Positions 1 to 12,137 of a stretch of 64,000 nucleotides of DNA are shown here, piece after piece. The stretch lies in contig JAJFPB010000005.1 of NCBI GenBank assembly GCA_020881915.1, positions 1,364,001-1,428,000 of the forward strand, in the 5' to 3' direction. Source of the stretch: Paramyrothecium sp. XJ0827. Taxonomy: Eukaryota; Ascomycota; Sordariomycetes; Hypocreales; Stachybotryaceae. The translations under genes were made by a program, and so were the position numbers. Below the pieces are notes generated by a model. It did no database searches. It had not been told where the DNA came from and was given only the letters and a program-made list of their open reading frames with translations. Every line of letters begins with the position of its first letter. The stretch's first letter is position 1.

Positions 1-2330
1 AGAGTAGGATAGTGCGCTGAGTGGATCAAGAAGAGTGCTGTACGAGTGGTTGCAGATGCTGGCCAAGGATCAGGCCTGTGTGAGCGTTGAGATGGTGAAA
101 GTCGACTGACTATTGTCCAAAGCCGGAAAAAAATAAATCAAGGCGAATGTCTAATGTCAAAAGGACAAGCAAAAGGTCCAGTGTCAGCACAAGGCCTGGC
201 AAATGCGCAGAAATGACGGGAGCCGAAACAAGACCAATGGCAGCGACAAGTAATGACCCCGGTCAGTGTAGTAGTAGCAGTAGTAGTAGTAGTAGGTAAG
301 GTAGCCAGCAACGCTGCAATGTACATTGGCCACACACCAGTCAATCCAGTCCTCAGCCGGAGGTAAGTGAGGGCGAGCGGGCAGAAGTGCGAGAAGGGGG
401 GGGGAGCTGGGATTGCGGAGGACGCCAAAAAAATGGGGCGGCATCCCATCGATTTTCGGTAAGGCTGATGCCCAGACAGGCCCATACAACGGACCAGCAG
501 GGGTTTGAAGGATGGAGTGTGGGAGGGCGGGAGCGACGAGGGTGCCGCCAATGGAAGAGTCGAGTCGATTTCGGGGTAGGGCAACAGCATTTTTAGAAAC
601 CAAAAAATAGACGGGCTGAACGTACCACGTAAAATGTTGGTGAAGCCGTAGGGCCCGTCACATACGCTTTGCTCAGAGAGGCACGACGACGCGGTAGGAC
701 TTGGGAGTCGCTGGATCCGACGTGATCCGGCTGGTTGTGATTTGTTCTCGGCAAAGAGGCGGAGAAAAGCCACGAAAATATTCTGTGGCCTACCTTGGAC
801 CTGTATTTCCGCGACGGCTTATGCTGTATGTAATGCCAGGGCAACTGGAGAATCCAATTTGTCGGTACGGAATAAGGTCTTTACGTGCAGGACTGTTCGG
901 CATGTACAATCTGTCCAATGTCTTTGGAGCCGGTAAGTAAAGGTGCACGGCCACGGGCAAACGTTTGGTATAGACAGAGCGCAAGAGAGAAGGGGAGTAA
1001 AAAATAAGAAAATAATGAACGAAAAGAGAATGGAAAAGAGGGAGAGATGAGAGGCACAAAAAGAAAAGAGTCGAAGAATGAGGGCACGGTGCGCCAACGT
1101 AGACAAACAATGGTATGCGGGAAGCTGCCTCGCAAGCACTCGCGGCACTGGCAGAAGAGCAAGCTGGCCGTCTGGATTATGTCAAATGCCAGGATCTGTG
1201 CCGCCAATCTTGCCGGAGACGTCGGCGTGCAAGAGTGGTGAGGCGACGATTGAAGAGGATGGAGGAGTCGAGGATGCCGGGGCTCGGGACAGCAAAGGTA
1301 GATGTAGGAAGTTCCTTGAATTCAAGGGGACTGGAGGAAGAACAGCCAGTCAAAGTCGGGCGAGATGAGAGGAAGGGGGAAAGGTAAGGGTAAGGTAGGT
1401 AGAGAAGTCAGCCAAGGCAAATGGAAAGGCAAGGCAATGCAAAGCCCGGTGAAGGGTAACACGGGCAAGGGCAGGCAGGCAAAGGGCAGGCAGGCAAAAA
1501 GGCGAGGCCCAAGGCAGGACTGGAGGGACAAAGCCGAACGCAAGCGACCCCAAGCAACACCCAGACCACGGAATGCGTGACAAGGAGTGAGGGACAGGAC
1601 GGCGGCGTGTGCTTGTGCCCTGGAAGCCTAGGGATGATTTGCACATGGAATGATGGGCGAGACAAAGAAAACCACCATCGGGGCCCAGGGCCAGGCGAGG
1701 CCAGGGAGACCAGAGACCGGCCGGTGCCCACACTCGGGACTTGGGTCCTGGGCTGAACGGGACGGCGGACTGGGACTGCGACCGACTGGGGGGCCTGAGA
1801 AGAGGGGAAGGGCAAACGGGGAAGGGAAGGGGAAAGGGAAAGGGGAAAGGGGAAGGGTTGATGTCAGAAAGGACCCTTGAACTTGTTCCTTTTCCCTTCT
1901 TGGCTTGACAAGCAACCGAGAAGCCCACGATTTCACGGGAGGAGAATGCGAGCCAGCAAGAGGTAACTAACTAAGGTCACAGAGAGTAACGATGGTCGCC
2001 CTACCTCGACAACCGTGCTTGTAAACCAGAAGCTAGCAAGGGCGAGAGGGAAGGGGGGTGACAGCCTTTCCCCAGGCGAGAGCAATCATGTAAGTGCATG
2101 ATTCGGCAAGGGAAGATAAGAAAGAAAGAAAACCCCACACACGGGCCAAGCAGGTATAAGTCTGTGCTGTTCAAGTGTGTGCCATGGCTTGTCCCACTGG
2201 AACCGAGAGACGGGCAGCGTCGACAGTGACCATGATGCACCAGTGTGATGGAGTGCCCGGGACACTGCTGGAGTATGGGCATGGGCGGAGGGGGCCGGCG
2301 GTCATACAGGCGACGGAGGAAAACAGAAAG

Positions 2331-2352
2331 TACTGTACAGTACTGTACAGTA
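2331..2352. repeat. Perfect 22-bp palindrome made of two TACTGTACAG units
   Basis: The 22 bases read the same on both strands and consist of TACTGTACAG twice followed by TA. The flanking bases (G on both sides) do not extend the symmetry. Similar TACAGTAC/TACCGTAC words recur elsewhere in the window (around 23640, 24440, 25540, 30735, 55625), so it may be an extreme case of a common low-complexity word rather than a specific site. Confidence 0.8.
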
Positions 2353-2550
2353 GTGTTTACCGGATTGTGTTGCACGAAACAGCTGAACCGGCCGGTTCAG
2401 ATGTGCTGCTTTGTTCGATTGCCTTTCAGCGCAATGACGTTTCGTGTGTCTCTTGTCGTCTGTACCCTCGCCAGGGTGTTTGATGTGGCATTAGTTGTGC
2501 TTCAATGTAAGCAGGAAGCGTATTGTTGCTGGGTATGATGAGTGGGTGCC

Positions 2551-2578
2551 TGCGCGCGCGTGTGTGTGTGTGTGTGTG
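2551..2578. repeat. CG/GT dinucleotide microsatellite
   Basis: A short CG run passes directly into an uninterrupted GT run. No gene context is visible. Confidence 0.9.
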
Positions 2579-5126
2579 CAGGTGTAAGGTAAGGTAAAGC
2601 ACTAGACGAGGTAGGTAAGGTACGCAGACTAGTGGTGCGTTAAATGGTGAGTGTTTCGGGTTGTTATTGGATGCGAGTGTCGCGTGCTGCTTCGTACGTC
2701 CAACGGGGTTGTCTCGCGCGCCGGCGGGATGGGGGCGGTACGGGATCGATCTACCCTACCGGCCGCTAGGCAAACGAAACGAAACTAAAGTAGGTAGCTA
2801 AGCTCGTGCAGTCGACTTGGGTTACCAACGGTGCTGTAGCAACAAGGTGAGGCAAGGTACAGTAGAGCCAAATGATGGGAGATACCCGAGAGGCAGTACA
2901 GTATCGTCCAGTGCTGTTGAAGGGAGGACCTTTGTCTTCAATAAGGTACTCGTCCGTCGACATTCACACATGACAATCGTTCAGCAACAATGCAAACCTT
3001 CTTTCGTCAAACAAGCTCAATTCGCTGGAATCGAGCCACGTCGAAGGTGGAAATCTGGTGGATATTGCTATTTAATAAAACTATATTTTCCAACGGCCTC
3101 AGCCCAAGGAGTTGAATGAGCTTTTTGCAACTTAAAAATGGTCGCGCAACACACGCTGGTCAGCCTCATCTCTACGCATGTGTCATGTCCGAATCCACCC
3201 AATTTATACAAACCCCGAGCCAATTTTCATGGATGCATCGCCCGAAAGCTACCCGGCACGAGCCTGGGCAACGGTTCTCCGCATTTCATGCCCGAATCAC
3301 GTTTTGCGCTGCGGATAGACGATATCCATGAGAAAGTAACTTCATGTCTAGCACATTGTGAAAGCACGTTACTCCTTTCCCAGTGGTCTCATGGGACGCA
3401 CACCAAACGTAGATTGTTGGCGTTGATCAATCACACTCGCGCAAGCGCTGAGCTGACGTCGATGCCTCGACTAACCTTTACCATTCGTGTCACGTCATAC
3501 GTCCACTTTTGTTTGCTCGCTCTTGACGAATTTGATGTGATCGCGGCATAGTTGCCTGTTCGTGTCTCACAGCATTGCGCCACGCAGTCCTGCCGGCCCA
3601 CATGCCCGTGTAAACAAAAAGAGTAGAACGTTGACTCCCATGCACCTCCCAGCCTCAACCTGGATGGGTGAACGGGGTTGGTTGAATGCACTCTTTGGCG
3701 CTCATCGTGAGTCTTCTTGCTCTCCGCACCGACCCGCTTCTGCAAAGAGCCGTTATCATGACTTCCACACCTCCGCCACCAGACCCGGACGAGGAACCTA
3801 GACAAAGGACCGCAAGGATTGTCGACCAAGCTCCCACGTGGTACTTCCGGTCGTTTGCATCGTTGTTGTGCTACCTCGGTCCTTCCTCTACAGTGCAGCG
3901 GAACGGCATGTCAAGCGACTTGTGTGAGAAGCCGGACGTCCTGTACACCCATATGAGACAAGCTCTCATACAGTTTAGGGATGGCTCACTTTGGAGCACT
4001 GGTACATGAGACGGGCATTTCCGGGGCTCATCTGGTGATTGGCACCACGCGGCATATTGCAAAAGAAAGGACACCGATTGATGATGCCCCCGTTGAATCG
4101 CAGCCCGTATTTGGCCGATATCAATACTAAACGTGGCCCTGGCTGCTGAATCCAAGGACATGGTGCTGTTCTGTGCATGTTCTGCGGCGCAACCGCGGCG
4201 TGAGCTTCCTATCAATCGCAACCCGCCACATGGGGTGCGGTGAGCCCATGTCTCAGTTTGCAAATGGCATTATCATACCTGTTGGGAAACGACGAACTCG
4301 CGCTCCCCGTCAGCATCCTGGCAACAGGTAGACCACGAGATGAAGCCTGCCCTTCCCTGGAATCCTGGCTTCTGAATAGGTCTACCCACATTTAATAACG
4401 TTTACTGACAAAACGGCGTGGCTGCCCGTGTAGATTACGTTACGCTCTCAAACAAACGTTGAGCACCTGCAGGAATAAATCACAACGTTAGCCAGATCTT
4501 ACAGTGGCATGTTCCGGAAAGCTTCCGCCTTGCTTCATCTTGTGAACAGAATACTAGGCGGAAGCTGTCGTTTGATAGTGACGAGGCCTCCCGCTCTTCT
4601 GAGCCAGGAAGTACCGCGCTCTGTGCGTCCCAGACCGATTAAACGTGGAGTCGGTCTGCTGGAGCAAGCAGTACGTCGCGTGCTTGTACGACGTCGCCGG
4701 CCGGCAAAAGAGCCGTTGGAGGTAAGAATCCAGAATGCCAGCCTTTAAGGAATGGCGAACAACGCCCGAGGATGGGACGCGGTGAGTGATGCAGAGATAC
4801 CAGATCGACCACAGTCCATATAAGCATGAAAAAGGGCCAATGAGTTCATTATATGAACGTGGTCGAGGCCACAATGCTGCATGTGCCGACCTACCTAGCT
4901 AGACCTCACCGCTTGTTATGGATGAATCTGCACGACGAGCTTTGGATTTGCAAGTGCACGGAGACTGAATCAGGAATGCGGGCCGCTACATGGCGACCGT
5001 TCGAAGGTCATGCGGACTCGTCCGTCATGGTGATGATTGTGTGACTGTCAAGACGACTGAGACGCTGAAAAAGGGCAGCGAAATGAATGTGACGAGGACT
5101 CAGCGTGTGGTGATGGATTGATCTCA

Positions 5127-5181
5127 CCAATTATAGAACCAATCGAAACGCGCGGCTGATTGGCTATCTCGCCTGACCAAT
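5127..5181. promoter_or_regulatory. Cluster of four CCAAT boxes
   Basis: CCAAT occurs at 5127-5131, 5139-5143 and 5177-5181 on the plus strand, and as ATTGG at 5159-5163. Four boxes in 55 bp is far above chance. CCAAT is bound by the Hap/CBC complex in fungi (established). The nearest recognised gene on the right starts at 7294, about 2.1 kb away, so the target is unclear. Confidence 0.45.
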
Positions 5182-6967
5182 CATCTCACGCCTCAGCGCC
5201 GTTGCAGTACAGCACACAGTAGTCAGCCCCAAAGAACCACGAGAGCCCGCGTTCTGGATCCTACAAGCGCTGGAGGCAGCGCTCGTTCACGGCCACCTGA
5301 CGAGCAGCCTCAGAGCCACGGCGCTTCGAGACGAGTAAGGGAGACGCACGAATGCCACGCCCATCACGATCAGTAGCGGAGGATCGAACGTCCGCTGAGT
5401 GACGGTGCTAACAAAAATAAAGAACCACCAGTAATAAGCTCATCACGTTTTGTTTCACAGCAGCAACTACAGACGGCGCCGGTTGGCTGCGCACGGATCA
5501 TTCTGCAAACCCCGAGCGCCGTAGGCCGTTCGGACCGGGGTCAAGCCAGGACCAGACGTCGGCGCCAGTGGTCCCAATCTGGTTAAGGTGGTCGAGATTA
5601 CGATATGCTCTTTCGGGCTTAAATGCGAGGATGAGTGAAAATACGGGCAGGATCACGACAGGACCCTGGAGGCGGAGGGAACTGCCGCTATCTTTGTCAC
5701 CCGTTCCCTCACTCACAAATCACAGCCGGAGGAAGATGAGTGAGGAGCTGGTGCGGCGCCGAGCACTTGCCATCGCCTTCTGACTCGCAGTCGCTGAGTA
5801 GATCCGCTCATCATCAACACAACAGGACGGCCCACACAATGTCCGCACTGACAGCAAGACTTGGTGTCGGTGCTCTCTAGCAACGAAGCTAAGGAACACA
5901 CTACTATTCCAGGATCCTCCTCATGGGATGGTCGGGCCAGAATTACTCGTGCACAGCGTAGCGTACGTCCATCAAAGACGTCTTTGTTTGTAATCGCAGG
6001 TTGCGGCGCTGTGCGAGACACGCCGTTAGAGCCTGAGGCCATGTCGCAGCGCAAGGAACAACGACGCAGGTGAATAGGAGGGGGAGAAAAGGGGAGGATG
6101 CTTGCTTGGCTTGATTGCTTCTGGACCCGTGCCGCAGCTCAGAGCCACATTCAACAGCCGACCGCTGCGCAGAAAACATGGGCAGCCGTTGCTCAAAGGA
6201 GAAGGGGGGAACGTTGGCTGCGTGTCGCCGGCGTCGACTTTTTTGTTCTTGTTTTCCGTCGATGCACATGGGAGCCCTGCAGGCGAGATGAAAAAGAAGC
6301 AGATCCCCACACGCAGGCGCTGCTGATTGGCGGATCCCGTGAAGAACAGCGCCGAACGACGGTCCCTAGCGCCAGGCACACGCCAATCAGCGCCCCGCTG
6401 CCCCTGCATTGGTGTCTTGCACGGCTGCTATCACCATGTGCACCCGCCGACAGGCACTCTCAGCCAGGGGTGATGGGCCAGCGTCACTAATTTCCCAAGT
6501 GCTGGCTATACCTTCACTGGCTTAAGGCCACAGGCGACGACCAGCCCATGTACCCTCACCCCGGCAAATGGACGTCCACCCGCCCGTCGCGCCACCCTGC
6601 AGGTACCTGCTCGACCTCAACCATCCCCGGCGGCACCACACCGTTCATCTACCCTCCACCTCCTCTTCTTTTCCTTCCTTTCCCTTCCGTCCTCACCCTC
6701 CCTTCCTCTGTTCCCTCAACCCAACTTCAACGGGCAGTTCTGAAGGAGAAGCGCTCTTTGCGTTTTCACGGTCGTTCCCTTCCTTTCCCCCTCGCTCCTT
6801 TCCTGGTTCCTCGGCTTCACTCTTTTAGCTGAGTTCCGTCCAATCCTTCTCGAGACTCGACATCTCCCTCGCCTCCGCGGCCTCACGCTCCCTGTCCCAA
6901 CTATCGGCCCATCGTTGAATTACTCGGCATCTGTTACGAGCTAACGATTCCTGCTCCTCCCTTGAGA

Positions 6968-7239
6968 GTACGTTCAGTTTTCTTGCGTGTGATTATATTG
7001 CTTTTTTGCATTGTTGGGGCGGTCTGTCCGTCTACCTCCTGCGACACCCGATGGTATGCAGGTCCGCCAATCGTTGAACATGGGGTGGCTGGGTTCAAAG
7101 CCTTGCACCAAATCATCCGAGGAGAACTGCTACAACCAACCCCATAGCGGCATGGACTTGCAAGAACGAATTCATTGGGGTGGCTGCGTCGTTGGAGCTG
7201 CGTCATTCGAAGATCCTTGGAGCTAACGGGTGTTTTCAG
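6968..7239 (+). other. Probable 5'-UTR intron of the 7294 gene
   Basis: A GTACGT donor at 6968 and a GCTAAC branch followed by TTTTCAG ending at 7239 would remove 272 bp of leader 54 bp before the start codon. It lies downstream of a strongly pyrimidine-rich promoter tract (about 6650-6830). This is inferred from splice signals only. Confidence 0.4.
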
Positions 7240-7293
7240 AATTCGTCCCTTCATTTAACAACACGCGACCCCCCCCTTCAATATCTGCCCACG

Positions 7294-7941
7294 ATGCCCT
7301 CCACTGCCCATATTCGTCGATCCCTCAGCGGCCCTCTGACCGGAGAGGGTGCAACTGCCACCTTGCGCACCAGTGTCATTGCTGCCCGCAATCTCGTCTC
7401 CCGAAGCTCCGTCCTATCCCCCGAGACTGAGGACACTGATGACAACGACGACAAGATGATCAACATGATGCTTGCCGTGTTGGCTCTCGTCTTCTTTGCC
7501 CTCGTTCTCGTCACCAGCCTCTGGTTCCTCCGTCGTGCCCGCCAGCGCCGTATGCAAGCTGAGATGCTGCCTTCCTACTACGATACCAAGCGCAACCATC
7601 ACGGCCTCACCTTTGAAACCACCCACAACGGACGTGCCAGCGTCCTCGTCATCGGTCGCGATGGTCAGCCCATGCTACGGAGCCCCAGCTCGCCTCCCCA
7701 CTCCCCTGATAACGTTCCCGAAATCCACATCACCTTCCCCGATGAGCAGGACGAGCAAGGCCACCACAAGAGCGGCCGTGTTCTTGTCGTCCGTGTTGGT
7801 GACAACGCAACGGTTGGTCTTGAGCCTATGCACAACGAGCAGCTGCCCGCCTATGAAAAGGAAGCCAAGGGACAATTCTACTCTCTCGACATGAACCAGA
7901 TTGGTGGTCTCAAGGAAAAGGAGCACTCAACCTTCCGATAA
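7294..7941 (+). CDS. Single-pass membrane protein of unknown function
   Basis: One exon encodes 215 residues. I chose the ATG at 7294 because it has A at -3 and follows the probable leader intron; the frame is open further upstream but without a better start. Residues 1-52 are Ser/Thr-rich and end in an acidic stretch. One strongly hydrophobic segment lies at about 57-79, followed at once by a basic stop-transfer patch (RRARQRR), so the tail of about 130 residues is probably cytosolic. The tail carries Pro-Ser-rich sequence (129-140) and two LPxY motifs (LPSY near 92, LPAY near 184); such PY-like motifs can recruit Rsp5-type ubiquitin ligases in fungi (established for PY motifs, inferred here). 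No catalytic domain is visible. I do not recognise a named family. Confidence 0.8.
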   Translation: MPSTAHIRRSLSGPLTGEGATATLRTSVIAARNLVSRSSVLSPETEDTDDNDDKMINMMLAVLALVFFALVLVTSLWFLRRARQRRMQAEMLPSYYDTKRNHHGLTFETTHNGRASVLVIGRDGQPMLRSPSSPPHSPDNVPEIHITFPDEQDEQGHHKSGRVLVVRVGDNATVGLEPMHNEQLPAYEKEAKGQFYSLDMNQIGGLKEKEHSTFR

Positions 7942-9199
7942 GCCTCCAAACCCTTTTGCATCTTCCTTCTGCTTGTCCTCTTTCTTCTTCATGAGTCCAA
8001 GACACCTTATTATCGGCCGCCCTGGCTGTTTGAGCATTGCGTCCCCAATACCCGTTCTTTTGGGAAGATGGTCGCCTCCCTACCATTTTGAGTGGTCGGC
8101 TGGGAATGGCCACGAGATCTTTTTGGACACTTTGATGACGACCCAAATCACAATACATACATAAAATACCCGCCGTGCAGCGGCCTTACTTCTTATCAAC
8201 CGGCTATCGCTTCCCCCGAGGTCTCCTCGCCGCCACCAAGCAGCACGCGTCGGCTTGAAGAAGCCTGGTGCGGCGATGGACGACGCCAACGTACATAGAG
8301 ACACCCCGTCAGCTGCGCTCTGAACAGCGGCTGTTGTCGTATAGCTGTATATTATTAGTGTATAATTTATCATACCGTGGGATACCAGATTCCCCTAACT
8401 CTGGCTCAAGTTTACTTGCCTTACCACCCCATCGTTTTGGTGTAGCGCGAGTTATCTTCTCACGGCATCCTGCGTCTGGAGAAAGAATCATTGACCTGCG
8501 ACCATGTGCGCATTCCAACGCGAGGTTGGAATGCGCGATACCTTGCACGTCAACCATCGAAGAGAGCTGCATGCACGTCCAATGCAAGCATGTGAATCTA
8601 AAAGCCTAAAATAGACTACTCGGTGCAATATATGTATGTTTCTCCTATTGCTGTTGCGTCTATACGCAGAGGATTTCCTTAATTATGCTGTGGGGGAAAA
8701 TCCCCACGAGAACTCCGTACAGGCATGCTCGCGCAAAAAGCAATTCTTATGCCTCCCAAAAACCCAAGTAATAACGCCAGATTCGTGTTTCTGAGACAGG
8801 TTCCCCATGTTGTACATTATCCACAAGCTGACTCCATATGTAGAAAAAAAAATGCTCTCCTCCTCTCAGGTGTCGTACATCCTGTATGCAAGCTCTGAGG
8901 AGCGGGCGGCGTCATGGCCCCCAACCTCGTCTTGTCCAACCCTCGCAGTCGTCCCCACATAGAGGCACAACGCTGTATCAGCTGCAGCGGTTGGTTGCCA
9001 ACTCATCCGTTATCTTCAGCGTGACAGGCTGTAGATATCTACGGATGAATGGGTATAAGTTGGCCGTTCAAGGCTAAAGTCGTGTCGGTGTTTGAAATGA
9101 CATCGGAAGATCTTTAGGTATTCCATAAGGAGCCTTTGGTGGGCTGACTAAGGAAAGGATTCACCAGACTTGACCAGATTACTCACTTGGCTAGGTAGC
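7942..9199. other. Convergent intergenic region with a perfect hairpin
   Basis: This separates the 3' ends of the plus-strand membrane protein gene and the minus-strand Zn2Cys6 gene. It should hold both 3' UTRs. The only distinctive element is the inverted repeat at 8508-8536. No coding frame looks real. Confidence 0.6.
8508..8536. repeat. Perfect 12-bp inverted repeat with 5-nt loop
   Basis: The left arm 8508-8519 (GCGCATTCCAAC) pairs fully with 8525-8536 around a GCGAG loop. It lies between convergent genes, about 570 bp beyond the stop at 7941 and about 660 bp beyond the stop at 9200. It could fold in RNA from either strand. Whether it affects 3'-end formation is unknown. Confidence 0.8.
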
Positions 9200-12137
9200 T
9201 CAGCCAAAGCTCGTCTGGGGCATGTATGATGGATCCGTGTGTCCGCCCTGATACTGTCCCGAATATCCGCCCATGAACATTCCCTGTGGCGGCGGAGGCA
9301 TAAACTGAGCCTGAGAAGAAGGCTGTGCTCCCGAAGTCGGCTGGAACACCTGTCCGTCTGGCCCGCCACCAATTGGCATCATGGAGATTCCTGCTGCCGG
9401 TAGCATTGAGTGACTGACGGGCATGATGGCATTCATTTCCGGCACAGGCCACATCTGGCCTTGGACGGCAAAGTCGTCGTCGTCGTCAAAGTAAGGATTA
9501 TAAGCGGTATCGGGACTGGGTGAACTGCCGCGAGCTCGGGCGAGGAACATGGGCAGGCCCGGAGGACGAGGTTCGGCATCGAGTTCGGCATCGTGACGCG
9601 AGACGGTGAAGGGCTTACTTGGGGAGGGTTGAGGCGTCGAGAACCACCGGTCCGCCGCCGCCGCATCACCAGCCCGACTCCGCTGTTCCTCCTCTCTAGT
9701 TCCGGTTTGGGCAACTTCGAGGATAAAGTTCGGGCCTGGAAGGCGCGTGTTCTTGCAAGCTTGAGGACCAGTGAAACCTGCGGTACCTCGTAGATCTGCG
9801 AATGTCCGGGTTTTGTCGAACTCCCTGACCATGGCCTTGTTCCTTTCGTGCTGCGCCGTTGTTAGAAATTGTTCACTCTGCACTCGCCGAAAGAGGGAAA
9901 AGAGGGCACCTACGGCAACACCGGCTATCTGGAGGATCTCGCACCAGGGTTCGCTGATCTTGATTAGGCTTGTTATGAGACTTCGAATGTGGCCTTCGTC
10001 TGCAGACTCATTTCTCCACAATGGAGCTGTCGTGTGGTCTGTCAGATCCCGATACAAGCCATACTGGATGGCTATCAGCAACACGCGCAGGCATTGGGTG
10101 CTCATGTGTACGATCGTGCAATCGCCGGCTATCTGTGACGAGGCGGGTAGTTTCTCAACTTCTTTCTGTATTACGTCACAAAAGCGAGCTTGGCAAATAG
10201 CATGAGCCACTGCTTGCTTTTGCGATTTGACGATGAATTCCCTTGGGAGTTTCTGAAGAAAGTCGATCGATTTCGGGTCTCGCATGCCAGGCAATGCCCA
10301 TCGGTAAAGATCGATGTGGCAAGCGAGGAGGTGTGTTTGGAGGAAGACGTAACCGGCCCGCTCCGGAGACGCCATGTATCGTGCAATGCTTTGGTCGCTC
10401 AGCCGTAGGTCGTCGGGTAGAGAGAAGTTGATTCGGGAGAGTTCGTTTTGTAGCTCATTAATGTCTGCCATTACGTTTGAAGGCTCGAGCTTCGTGTGGT
10501 TCGAAGTGTGCATTATTTCGACTTTTCGTGTCAAGCTGTCAAGGGAGTCAGATGCGTTCAACATTGGTGAAGGGAGGAGAGACCAAGACTCACACTTGAA
10601 TGCGATGCCGAATGTCGATGACTCGAAGCTGATAGGCGTGCAAGTTCACGGTCGACCGACCTTGTCCGGGCCGATCACTTAATCTTTCGGCAGCTACCGG
10701 CCGATTCTCCCGAAAGGCGGCCTCGTTGCAGGGAAGTCTGATCCTCATGTTCTCTGCTCGACAGCTTATATACTCCTCGTAGCCACCGGCAAGTAGGCGG
10801 TCTATAGTGAAGATCTGCCACGCGATGCGGCGCTGACATTCTTGTTGTATGAAATTTCCCTTTCGCGGTCCTACTTCCCAATTTGCCTGTAAGCCCAGCA
10901 TCAGGCGGGTGGCAATACCGAGACATTGCCAGCACTTCGCAAAAGATCCGTTGAGAAAGTTGAATGCGCCACAAAGAGCATAAAGCATCAAGGCGTCCTC
11001 GTCAAATCGATAGATGTTGCGGAAGAGGTGAAATTCGACCTGGTCGCTGCACTTCCTTCCAAATTCTCGACTAGCTTCTCCGGACTCGACGAAAACGCTT
11101 GCTATAGCGCTTACCGCGGCGGCTTGCGCTGGATTAAACGTGCCCTCCTTTTTATAGGTTAGCAGAAACTTCGCAATGTTGTATTTTCAAGACCTACCTG
11201 GATCTCCCGGTAAGTAGTTTCAGGATGAAGGAAACCCAAGCATGGAATCCAGTACAGATGCTCAAAATATGCGTCGATGTGCCGCAGCAGTATGTGCTTA
11301 CGAATAAGCAGCTCCCTACTTATTGTTAGATGGGGAAAGAACTCAACTCCGCTTGGCATGGTTGGCTAGCAACTTACTCGGCCGTCAAGACGGAAACGTC
11401 GATACTGAGAGGGAAGCTTGCGGTAACCCCCCCAGCACTGCTCGATGGACTGACAACATCTTGAGATTTGATGGAGAGGGGCCCTGAAGAAGGCATATCC
11501 TCGGGGTTTGATGAGGCTTTGACGGGAACATTGGCGAATTTACGCTTGGCGGGCGTATACTCGCATGGCAGATTGGCGGCGTCGCATCTCTTGCACCTCG
11601 GTAGATCGCCAGAGCACTTGGTCTTATGGGCGTGGCACTGCCGGCACGCCCGCTGTGCCCGTTTTCTCAAGGTTCCAGCTTCGGTATGGCTTTGCGAAGG
11701 TGTCGTCCTTGAAACTTTGTCTTTGTCAGAGAATTAGTGTAAGACCCCTCGAACCGGCCGGCTTTGGCATGCTTGGAGACAGAAAACATCATGGGCGTTA
11801 GACTTACCAGATGGCTCCCAGTGTCCCTCGGAGCCCGTGAAGCTACATGCTAGATCAAGCCTTGAGCAGTTGGTACAGGGCGCACTGCCAGGATTGCCTG
11901 TACATTTAACCTTGAGCAGCAGGCGAGGCGCGAGTTAGCCATTGTCAAGAGTGAAGACGGAGACAAATAAAACGGCATTGCAGCTCAACTCACCTTGCGC
12001 AGACGACAAGTACGGCAGCATTCCATCAGGCTCGAGGCGGTGCGTCGCCGCTTGATAGACGGTGACGGTGACCCAGCCGCAGTGGCGAGAGGCGATGCAT
12101 GGTCGTCAGAGTCGAGAGGTGTCAGTGGAGGATCCAT
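9200..12137 (-). CDS. Fungal transcription factor with two tandem Zn2Cys6 clusters
   Basis: Six exons (12137-11994, 11910-11808, 11714-11378, 11315-11198, 11147-10594, 10535-9200) join in phase to 863 residues. Cluster 1 spans C41-C70 (C-x2-C-x6-C-x8-C-x2-C-x6-C) and is split by intron 1 after K48. Cluster 2 spans C106-C133 (C-x2-C-x6-C-x6-C-x2-C-x6-C), preceded by a basic LRKRAQR stretch. The middle matches the fungal_trans regulatory domain: a DAYFEHLYW segment, and QRRIAWQIFTIDRLLAGG near the usual LWW-DR position. The C-terminus is Pro/Gln/Gly-rich and looks like an activation tail. All introns have GTRNGT-type donors and CTAAC/CTGAC-like branches. A 63-bp stopless stretch at 9913-9851 (GTAGGT...CTAAC...CAG) may be a further intron, giving 842 residues. 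Expected role: nuclear, sequence-specific DNA binding. Target genes cannot be read from the sequence. Confidence 0.9.

Larger units (their letters stand above)
1..7293. other. Gene-free region, probable leader of an off-window minus-strand gene plus upstream DNA
   Basis: I see no supportable coding gene. Bases 1-2000 are purine-rich on the plus strand (for example 1797-1857, almost pure G/A), so the minus strand is pyrimidine-rich as in fungal promoters and leaders; this suggests a minus-strand gene starting left of the window (inference). The region also holds a TAG/CAG trinucleotide run (about 270-298), two copies of a GGCAGGCAGGCAAA unit (1469-1499), a palindrome at 2331, a CG/GT dinucleotide run (2551-2578) and a CCAAT cluster at 5127. 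Open frames here have no recognisable domain and biased composition. Confidence 0.6.

Noticed and set aside
1350..1928. Minus-strand open frame of 192 codons, Pro/Phe/Leu-rich
   Set aside because: It is a translation of pyrimidine-rich leader-like DNA with CTTTTCCC repeats, not a protein with a plausible fold.
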